Assembly (NCBI RefSeq): GCF_003130705.1
Contig: NZ_CP021355.1
Location: 620,001 to 684,000 of the forward strand
Length of the DNA: 64,000 nt
Reading direction: 5' to 3'
Origin: Rhodococcus oxybenzonivorans
GTDB lineage: Bacteria > Actinomycetota > Actinomycetes > Mycobacteriales > Mycobacteriaceae
Positions 57,933-64,000 of the stretch are shown in pieces; position 1 is the stretch's first letter; the number at the start of each line of letters is the position of its first letter. Under the pieces are notes generated by a model, which saw only the letters and a program-made list of their open reading frames with translations, was not told where the DNA came from and ran no database searches. Both the position numbers and the translations under genes were made by a program.

Positions 57933-60900
57933 TCAGGCGGCGGTGGCCCGGGAGTTCAGTGCTTGCGCGACGTGGGCGATGTGGGTGAAGTTCGTCCAGT
58001 TCGCGCGCACCAGCTCGATGTCGCCGCCGAGGCGGACGACGTAGGTGCGGGCCTCGTCGGCGCCGGTCTTCGCGGCGCGCTGTTTACGGGCTTTGTTCGC
58101 GCGCGGGTCGTAGGTGTCGTTGCGGCCCCCGCCGAGCTGGTTCGCCAGGATCGTCTCGTACCCTTCGCCTTCGTCGAGGCCGAGGAGTTTGAGTGCGTCG
58201 GAGATCGCCCGTTCGGACGAGCCGAGTCGGCCGATGATGATCTCGTCGGTCAGCTGTGACTGGTCCTGGTCGTCGGCGCCGTCCGTCAGCCCGAGGAAAT
58301 CGCCGGCAAGCTGGCTGCATACCAGTGCGCGGGTGCGGAACTTGCGGGTGTCGCGACCGAGCCGGACGTAGAGAGTGCGCCCGGCCCCGGACTGCTTGAG
58401 GTACTTGTTCTCGTCCAGGAACAGCAGTTTCGGTAGTGAGCGCGGCTTGTCGTAGACCAGCCGGGTCGCCAACCACGCCGCGAGGTGGATCAGCGGACCG
58501 GCCAGGCGTTGGCTGTCGGTGGCCGCACGTCCCTCGGCCTTGTCGTCGATCTGCAGGCCGGGCATGGTCAGGATCGTCAGGCGCTCGTCGAGGACCGAGT
58601 CGAACAGTTCGGCGGCGGCGTCGTCACCGGCGCTGGCTGAGGGGAAGAGCACCCGGGCATCGCGCAGCTGCGACATCGTGCGCAGCATCGGCCCGATCCG
58701 GCCCGCGGCGGTGCGCAGTCCTTCACCGATGACCTGAGTGCTCTCGGAGCCAGCGGCCTGGCCATCGGTCGTGCTGTGGGCGGCCCCGTGGCCGTTGGTG
58801 TAGGCCACACCGGCAGCGATGTGATCGATTGCGTCGAGGACCTTGCCCAGATGGTTGGTCGGCTGGCCCCCGACCAACGCTGCTGCCATCCGGACCACGC
58901 TCTTGGCGTCCCGGTCGCTGCGGTCGTCGGCGTCGAGCATCGAGATCAGCACCCAGGACGCGAGCTGGACTCGCTCGGCATGGGCGGCACCGCGATCGTC
59001 CTCGTAGGCCGCTGCTGCGGCGGCTGCCGGGTCGGATTCGTGTGCGTAGTCGGGATGGCCGGGGCGGTAGATCTCGTCGGCCGGGTCCGGTTCGGACACG
59101 ACCCGGTAGACGTTGAGGACGCCGGGCTTGGCGCCGCGGCCGGTCAGCTCGTAGACGCGGGTGAAGGGCTTGAGTTCGGGCAGCTCGGCGAGCGCGCGCA
59201 GCGGACCGGACGGGTCGAGGATCACTCCGTGCGCGCCCAGGCGCAGCGCCTGATAGGTGATCATCCCAGCCAGATGGGTTTTGCCGGCTCCCTGGACGCC
59301 GACCAGGGGGGTCAGGCCGCCCTTGTCGAAGAAGTCGTGGGCGGCGAAGAGATTCCAGGCAACGGGGCGTACCGAGATCGACGCGGTTTCGCCGAGGATG
59401 ATGCCTTCCTCGTCACCTATCCGGTCGGCCGCCGCGCCCATCCCTGCCGACATGGCCAGGACACTCATCCTGCGCTTGTGGGCGGTGTTGGCGAGCTTCT
59501 CACCGGGCATGAACTCTTTGAGCAAGTGGTACTGGCCGTTCTCGACTTCGAGTTCGATATCCGGTGCGTACTGCTGCTGCAGCTTCGAGACACGGTCCCG
59601 CACCTGTTGGGGGGAGGAACCGGACACGGCGATCCGCCACCACCCCGATCCTCGGGTGGCAAGTGCCCCACCGTTCGACATCTCCGTCCGCAGGCGCCGG
59701 GACAACCCGTGCTGTGCCGCCAACTCATCGGGTGGGGTTTCGTCGTGCTCGACGGTGTAGTGCCGGTACTGCGCCTCGATCGCGTTGCGCTGCTTCTGTA
59801 TCTCGCCGAGTGTCTCTTCTGGGGTGTGCAGGGTGATCCGCTCGGACCACTCCAAGGGCAACCCGAGCTGGTCGCCGAGCAGCTGCCACGGCATCTTCTG
59901 TTCCGGGATGGCCAGTGGTGCCATCCTCCCCACTGTCAGCACGGTCACGTACGACCTATAGGTGCGGTCGGCGATCGTGCCTTCGACGACAGTGTGTCCG
60001 GCGCCGGGCGTGTAGTGCATGTCCGTGAGGTTGCTCAGCGACAACAGATCGGGCAGACCCCACCCTGACGGTGCGCGTGCGGCGGCCGGTTCGGTCAACG
60101 GCATTCCCACCGCGGCGGAGCGGCGCAGCAGATAGTCGATCTGTCCGCTGTCGGCCGGCAGGGCTTCGACACCGGGGGAGAGCATTACGCGTTCGATCTC
60201 GGCGATGTGTTCGGCCGCAGCGTCCTGTTCGGCGCGCAGGACCTGCTCCGACCACTTCGACAGCCGCGGTCCCAATCCCTTCACCGCGGTGCACATGTCG
60301 GCCACCGCGACGATTGCCTGGGCGGTCATCGATCGGCGGGGCAATTCAATGCCCCAGTATCGGCGCTTGCGGGTCGGGGCGGAATCAAGCAGCGCCACTT
60401 GCTGACCGACGAGGTACTCGTCCCACGCGAGAGCGTCCGGGACGTCGGGGAGTCGGTTCTCGGCGAGTCGTGCGTGGGCGCGTCCCCATTCCTTGACTGG
60501 CCAGGGCTCGCGCACGGTGCGCCGGTGGATACCGGCCACCCCTTTGCTGCGCAGTTCCGCCAGCACCAACGCTTCGTCCCGGATGAACCGCGACTGATCG
60601 GCAATTGCCCGCATGCTCCACGTGCCGGGCGATTGCACGAACCACAACGTGGCGGTGTCGTCGGTGATCGTGACGTTTCCCAGCACCGCCCGCAGCCGCC
60701 ACTTGGACTGCTTCCGCAGCCGCGCCCTGCTCCCGCGATCCGCGGCGGCACTGGTCGAGTGCCCCTGCGGACCCGGTCGGGACTTCTTCCCGCGCCGTTT
60801 GCTGCCCGTGCGGCGGGTAGGTTCTGCGGTCACGTCCTCTTCATCGTCGGAACTGGCGACCGGGGAAAGGTCGGTGGGCAGTGCACGGCCCAAGCTCGCT

Positions 60901-61046
60901 TGTGGTGCAGTGGTGGTGTGGGGGTCGGCGGTCTGCAGTCCTGCTTGGCGCGCCGCGCGTAACCATGACTCGGGCAGCACCGGGGGCAGTGCTCCGGGGG
61001 GTGGGACGAGGTCGGCCGGGTCGAACCGGTTACCGGGATAGCTCAT
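57933..61046 (-). CDS. VirB4/TraC-like conjugation ATPase
   Basis: 1037 residues. Walker A GVQGAGKTHLAGMITYQALR near residue 585, HGVILDPSGPLRALAELPEL, and a Walker-B-like LPKLLFLDENKYLKQSGAGR near 880, followed by RKFRTRALVCSQLAGDFLGL. The N-terminal 500 residues are the usual VirB4 alpha/beta region with a basic linker (RRTGSKRRGKKSRPGPQ). It powers substrate transfer or pilus assembly at the inner membrane. Its start overlaps the preceding small membrane-protein gene by 17 bases. Confidence 0.88.
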   Translation of the reverse strand: MSYPGNRFDPADLVPPPGALPPVLPESWLRAARQAGLQTADPHTTTAPQASLGRALPTDLSPVASSDDEEDVTAEPTRRTGSKRRGKKSRPGPQGHSTSAAADRGSRARLRKQSKWRLRAVLGNVTITDDTATLWFVQSPGTWSMRAIADQSRFIRDEALVLAELRSKGVAGIHRRTVREPWPVKEWGRAHARLAENRLPDVPDALAWDEYLVGQQVALLDSAPTRKRRYWGIELPRRSMTAQAIVAVADMCTAVKGLGPRLSKWSEQVLRAEQDAAAEHIAEIERVMLSPGVEALPADSGQIDYLLRRSAAVGMPLTEPAAARAPSGWGLPDLLSLSNLTDMHYTPGAGHTVVEGTIADRTYRSYVTVLTVGRMAPLAIPEQKMPWQLLGDQLGLPLEWSERITLHTPEETLGEIQKQRNAIEAQYRHYTVEHDETPPDELAAQHGLSRRLRTEMSNGGALATRGSGWWRIAVSGSSPQQVRDRVSKLQQQYAPDIELEVENGQYHLLKEFMPGEKLANTAHKRRMSVLAMSAGMGAAADRIGDEEGIILGETASISVRPVAWNLFAAHDFFDKGGLTPLVGVQGAGKTHLAGMITYQALRLGAHGVILDPSGPLRALAELPELKPFTRVYELTGRGAKPGVLNVYRVVSEPDPADEIYRPGHPDYAHESDPAAAAAAAYEDDRGAAHAERVQLASWVLISMLDADDRSDRDAKSVVRMAAALVGGQPTNHLGKVLDAIDHIAAGVAYTNGHGAAHSTTDGQAAGSESTQVIGEGLRTAAGRIGPMLRTMSQLRDARVLFPSASAGDDAAAELFDSVLDERLTILTMPGLQIDDKAEGRAATDSQRLAGPLIHLAAWLATRLVYDKPRSLPKLLFLDENKYLKQSGAGRTLYVRLGRDTRKFRTRALVCSQLAGDFLGLTDGADDQDQSQLTDEIIIGRLGSSERAISDALKLLGLDEGEGYETILANQLGGGRNDTYDPRANKARKQRAAKTGADEARTYVVRLGGDIELVRANWTNFTHIAHVAQALNSRATAA

Positions 61047-61473
61047 GACCTACCTGCTCGTAGTCGTAGGAAGTCGTGTGATCAGCGGCAGCGGGGGTGA
61101 GGCGAACGCGCGCGATCTGGTCGGGGATCGACACTCGCTGCGGCGCGTTGCGGATTTGCTTGTCGAGCTTGACCGCAGGGCGTGGGGAGGTGAGGTCGTT
61201 GATCGCGGACCGGGCCAGTGACCGGATGGTGCGTTCGTGGCCGAGCCCGTCGACGATCCGTTTCGTCCCGAGATAGGTCAACCCCAGAACCGCGGTGACG
61301 CTCCAGCCGCTCCACGGCACCGACAGCACCCCCATGACGAGGATGTACGACAGCAGCAGTAACAGCAGGCCTATACCCATCGCCTGCCATCTGATCGGTC
61401 TCGGGAACGCCCGCCCCGGTGGTCCTAGCCAGTGCTGATCCACCCGGTACAGGTCGTCATCGGTTTCAATCAC
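61030..61473 (-). CDS. Small two-pass membrane protein of the conjugation operon (TcpE/PrgI-like position)
   Basis: 147 residues: soluble N-terminus, two membrane segments (AMGIGLLLLLLSYILVMGVL, GWSVTAVLGLTYLGTKRIVD) and a basic cytoplasmic tail. A small membrane protein immediately before a VirB4-like ATPase gene is the standard position of TcpE/PrgI/VirB3-type partners. Assignment by position and topology only. Confidence 0.6.
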   Translation of the reverse strand: MIETDDDLYRVDQHWLGPPGRAFPRPIRWQAMGIGLLLLLLSYILVMGVLSVPWSGWSVTAVLGLTYLGTKRIVDGLGHERTIRSLARSAINDLTSPRPAVKLDKQIRNAPQRVSIPDQIARVRLTPAAADHTTSYDYEQVGHELSR

Positions 61474-61482
61474 CGCTGTCCC

Positions 61483-61569
61483 TTACCGGCGCTCGTTGAT
61501 GGCGCGACCGATTGCGAACACGATGGCGGCGGCGATGATCACGCCGAAGATGATCGTCATGACGGACAT
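61483..61569 (-). CDS. 28-residue single-pass membrane peptide
   Basis: ATG 61569 (GAGAGGAACC upstream) encodes MSVMTIIFGVIIAAAIVFAI, then GRAINERR. It is a single hydrophobic helix with a basic end, placed nine bases before the next membrane-protein gene. Likely a real but tiny component of the conjugation operon. Confidence 0.55.
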   Translation of the reverse strand: MSVMTIIFGVIIAAAIVFAIGRAINERR

Positions 61570-61622
61570 GGGTTTGGGTTCCTCTCGAAAGTGTTGAGTC
61601 CGTGGAGTTGTTCCGCTACCGG

Positions 61623-61910
61623 TCATGCACCGGGGACGATCAGCCGGATGATCCCGGTGCCGACGTTCATCGCCGCGTCGGGGTTCGCCGATAACCCGAA
61701 CCAGCCCAACCCGATCAGAGAAAGGCCGGCAATGGTGATGACGGCAGACCAAGACGAGCGAATGGCCTTCGTGAGAAGCACAATCGCTCCCACGCCGAGG
61801 ATCGGCGGGACCACCTGCTCGCGGAGGAATCCTCCCACCCCGGTGGTGTCGATCCCGTCCTGCGCCAGGTACGTCAGCTGTGACGCAGCCTCGAAAGTCT
61901 CGTGAAGCAT
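61623..61910 (-). CDS. Pilin-like (VirB2-type) two-pass membrane protein
   Basis: 95 residues from ATG 61910 with GGGAGAG upstream. After a polar N-terminus come two hydrophobic segments (VVPPILGVGAIVLLTKAIRS, AVITIAGLSLIGLGWFGLSA). Size, topology and first position in the operon fit a VirB2/TrbC-type pilin or a related pore subunit. No processing site can be named. Confidence 0.55.
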   Translation of the reverse strand: MLHETFEAASQLTYLAQDGIDTTGVGGFLREQVVPPILGVGAIVLLTKAIRSSWSAVITIAGLSLIGLGWFGLSANPDAAMNVGTGIIRLIVPGA

Positions 61911-62441
61911 GTTCTCTCCCAGAAGATTCACGACAACACCGGATGGTGACGGAACGAACAATGGCACAGGGTGGCTTCGGTGCACGAAGACCCCCGCACG
62001 CACTCGGGCGTGTCGCTGGTCCGCTGAGGGTGGGGACGGTCGCTGGGAGGACTCGGGCTCCACCATCGGGGCACCCTCTCGGGGACAACTCTGGTGAGGA
62101 ACGTGATTCACCCCATGTGGGGTAAGCGTCGACCGATTGCGGCATCGGTGATGCCTGAGCCCCACTCCCTTCGGGAGACGCCTCCCCCCTACGGGGGGAG
62201 GCGAAGTTGCAAATAGCGCCACAGCCCGGTTTCGGCGAGAGTGGGCCAAACACCACTGGCAGAAGTCTTTTGAACTCCCCGGCCGGGTTGGTGTCACCGC
62301 GGTCGAGGACGCATTCGCGAAAGATGCGAGCAGGGCGACACGCCCGAGTGCGTGCGGGGGTCCTTGGTGAATCCTCTGGCGAGCGGATTCACTTGTGCGC
62401 ATCAGCACGACGCCGATGTCCGATCGAGAAGGGTTTCTGCG
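61911..62441. promoter_or_regulatory. Divergent conjugation control region with paired hairpins and a 28-bp inverted repeat
   Basis: 530 non-coding bases between two divergent conjugation operons. Arm 1 (61989-62016, GACCCCCGCACGCACTCGGG...) and arm 2 (62335-62362) are perfect 28-bp reverse complements, about 320 bases apart. Between them lie two adjacent perfect hairpins: CTCCC-TTC-GGGAG (62165-62177) and CGCCTCCCCCC-TAC-GGGGGGAGGCG (62179-62203). The region must hold both promoters. It may also include a transfer origin or a coordinated operator; that is inferred. Confidence 0.65.
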
Positions 62442-63107
62442 ATGCTGTCGAATGACCCTGTGGGCGAGTTTTTCCGGGATGTGTTCGGCTCGTCCGGTAC
62501 CTCGTCTGCCTCCGGTGGACGCAGGCGTTCCGAACAGTCGGGGGAGGAGGGTGCGCGTTTCACCCCGTGGGTGACCGTCGTCCTGGTCGTCGCTGTCGCC
62601 GCTTGGTGGATGCCGACCCTGCTGGTCTCCGCTCCGGTGGCCGAGCTGTGGCCGCGCGCGCCGCTCTGGTCACAGTGGCTCATCGACTTTCGGCCCAGAC
62701 TCGTCGTCGCGGTCGCTCTCGTCGGTGCCGGGGACCTGATTCGGTTCCTGCGGTACCGCCAGCGGCGAATCCTGTCCGCGGTGGTACGGCAGACCACCGG
62801 TCACAACCCCGCACTGATCAGGCTCAGCGTGCGTACCGGGTGGCACAGCACCGCGTGGGCGGCGATCCGTCTGCCGCAGGGATCGGTCGTCGATGCGACC
62901 CGGCAGGAGCGTCTCAATTCGGCAGTCAATGCGTTGATCGTCGGGTCACCGCTGTGGCACCGCGTGCGCGCTGCGCTGCCGGCCGTCGCACCCACTCGTC
63001 CCCTGCGATTCCTGCCCCGAATGGCGGTGGCGCAGATCGACCGTGTCCCGGCGGGAGAACCTGCACCCGACAGTAATTCCCCCTCGACGTCGAAGGCGGA
63101 TCGATGA
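62442..63107 (+). CDS. Membrane protein at the head of the rightward conjugation operon
   Basis: 221 residues from ATG 62442: disordered N-terminus (GSSGTSSASGGRRRSEQSGE), two membrane segments (WVTVVLVVAVAAWWMPTLLV, LVVAVALVGAGDLIRFLRYR), then a soluble domain (PALIRLSVRTGWHSTAWAAI, RLNSAVNALIVGSPLWHRVR). It overlaps the FtsK-like gene by four bases (ATGA), so the two proteins are probably made together, perhaps as anchor and motor. Confidence 0.65.
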   Translation: MLSNDPVGEFFRDVFGSSGTSSASGGRRRSEQSGEEGARFTPWVTVVLVVAVAAWWMPTLLVSAPVAELWPRAPLWSQWLIDFRPRLVVAVALVGAGDLIRFLRYRQRRILSAVVRQTTGHNPALIRLSVRTGWHSTAWAAIRLPQGSVVDATRQERLNSAVNALIVGSPLWHRVRAALPAVAPTRPLRFLPRMAVAQIDRVPAGEPAPDSNSPSTSKADR

Positions 63108-64000
63108 ACCGATTCCTCGGACCCACAGTCACCGACTGGAAGTACGTCACCGACTTCCGGGCCGACAAGAGCACCATCACGATCACCCGCCGACCGGTGC
63201 TCCCGGACACCCGCAGCCCACGGCACCGCATGCTCGCCGAACTGTTCTCCGACGGCAAGGCCCTGCGGGACGTGACGGTCTCAGTCGGCGCCTACGCCAA
63301 CGACGGAACCGAAGCCTCGTACCGCATCCACTACAAGCACACGCTGGCCACCGGCATGGAAGCCAACCGCGACAAGCTTTCCGAGGCTCTGCTCGCCGCC
63401 CTCGGTACGCACGAGTCAGGTCAGCTGTGGCGAGTCGATTGGAACCCGGAGCAGCCCATCATCACCCTCTCGCTCCGCAAACCACTCGAGAAGATGATCT
63501 TGCACTTGCTGCCGACACCGGCCCTCGAGCTACCTGGGCCGAGGCTCGACAAGCACGGCATCGGACGTCAACAGATCGAGTGGCCGAGTCGGGTTCCGAA
63601 CAAGCCAGGACAGCGCCTGCACGTCCCGTACGCCTCGTGCGAGATCGGCTCCGACGTAGTCGACGCGTTCTGGAACGTCTCACACCGCTCGTCGGCACCA
63701 CACATGCTGGTCGTCGGACCGACCGGCGGCGGCAAAACAGTCCTGCTGACCACGGTCATCACCGAACTGGTTCTCCGCGGTATCCCGGTCATCGGTGTCG
63801 ACCCCAAACGCATCGAGCTGCACCAGTTCCTCGGCTACCCCGGTGTACCGGCAATCGTGTTCGAACCGCTGCGCGCGGCGAAACTGATCTACGCACTGTG
63901 GTGCGAGATGCACGCACGCACCAAATACATGCAGATCCAACGCATTGCGCCCGCGAATATGCCACTGCTGGTGGCCGTGCTCGACGAGTTCTTCATCCTG
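63104..64000 (+). CDS. FtsK/TraB-type DNA translocase ATPase, 3' end beyond the window
   Basis: ATG 63104, open to the last base (299 codons, incomplete). After an N-terminal domain without membrane segments, Walker A is MLVVGPTGGGKTVLLTTVIT near residue 205. GIPVIGVDPKRIELHQFLGY and Walker B MPLLVAVLDEFFIL follow near 290. The spacing fits the FtsK/SpoIIIE motor that moves double-stranded DNA in actinobacterial conjugation (TraB type), or a coupling protein. The remaining motifs lie outside the window. Confidence 0.88.
   Translation, partial: MNRFLGPTVTDWKYVTDFRADKSTITITRRPVLPDTRSPRHRMLAELFSDGKALRDVTVSVGAYANDGTEASYRIHYKHTLATGMEANRDKLSEALLAALGTHESGQLWRVDWNPEQPIITLSLRKPLEKMILHLLPTPALELPGPRLDKHGIGRQQIEWPSRVPNKPGQRLHVPYASCEIGSDVVDAFWNVSHRSSAPHMLVVGPTGGGKTVLLTTVITELVLRGIPVIGVDPKRIELHQFLGYPGVPAIVFEPLRAAKLIYALWCEMHARTKYMQIQRIAPANMPLLVAVLDEFFIL

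Noticed and set aside
58776..60068. 430-codon plus-strand frame
   Set aside because: Antisense of the VirB4-like ATPase, which has Walker A and B motifs on the minus strand.
1..64000. CRISPR array
   Set aside because: No series of regularly spaced identical short repeats was seen; repeats present are IS copies, palindromes and one long duplication.

Overview
The window looks like part of a large plasmid, or a plasmid-like accessory region, from a Rhodococcus or close relative. It is GC-rich, and many proteins belong to families typical of mycolic-acid actinobacteria: an Lsr2-type DNA-binding protein, a WhiB-like protein, an EspR-like regulator, DUF4193, DUF3068/PorA, DUF6545 and SCP2. The right end carries a conjugation apparatus. 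The organism is inferred from family content only.

Left flank (1-8.2 kb). This is an insertion-sequence graveyard. An IS110-family copy (1-1493) is fused to a broken IS3-family copy (1494-2073 plus about 4644-5018). That IS3 copy is itself split by two decayed IS110-type elements. After it come a duplicated 0.85-kb segment (degenerate tRNA-like sequence, broken DUF4193 gene), a SEC-C remnant and a frameshifted membrane-protein gene.

Isoprenoid/protease operon (8.2-13.5 kb, minus strand). Five tightly packed genes encode a stand-alone subtilase-prodomain-like protein, a subtilase with no visible signal peptide, an SCP2 lipid-binding protein, a polyprenyl diphosphate synthase, and a geranylgeranyl-reductase fused to a prenyl-synthase-like domain. 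This is the best candidate here for an undescribed system.

Toxin-antitoxin and nucleoid-protein region (13.5-26.5 kb). Two related antitoxin/zeta-toxin modules both have damaged toxins. Between them lie a protein with three Lsr2-type DNA-binding domains joined by histone-H1-like linkers, a bounded IS3 element (17902-20744, 4-bp CAAG target repeat) with an IS110 copy nested inside, the second copy of the 0.85-kb duplication, and a CIRCE-like palindrome. A YhcG-type nuclease gene and a few very small ORFs follow.

Organosulfur-type metabolic island (27.7-38.5 kb). Two long and two short luciferase-like monooxygenase genes are arranged around a divergent promoter region, with a MetNIQ-type ABC importer, a DszC/SfnB-like flavin monooxygenase, and a nearby TauD-type dioxygenase. 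Together they suggest uptake and oxidative C-S cleavage of an organosulfur compound. The substrate is unknown.

Plasmid-maintenance and regulation region (38.9-51.9 kb). This holds an F420-type reductase, an AbiE-like pair with a strong palindromic operator, a tyrosine-recombinase pseudogene, a putative replication protein, a four-gene coupled operon led by a WhiB-like protein, two XRE regulators, a coupled ImmA/IrrE-DUF6545-PAP2 operon and a DUF3068 protein.

Conjugation region (52-64 kb). A minus-strand operon encodes a pilin-sized membrane protein, small membrane proteins, a VirB4-like ATPase, a large VirB6-like membrane protein, VirB8-like proteins and a three-domain wall hydrolase. A divergent plus-strand operon encodes a membrane protein and an FtsK/TraB-like ATPase that runs off the window. 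The control region between them carries two perfect hairpins and a 28-bp perfect inverted repeat. Across the window many genes are broken by single-base changes, often in G/C runs, so some 'pseudogenes' may be sequencing errors.
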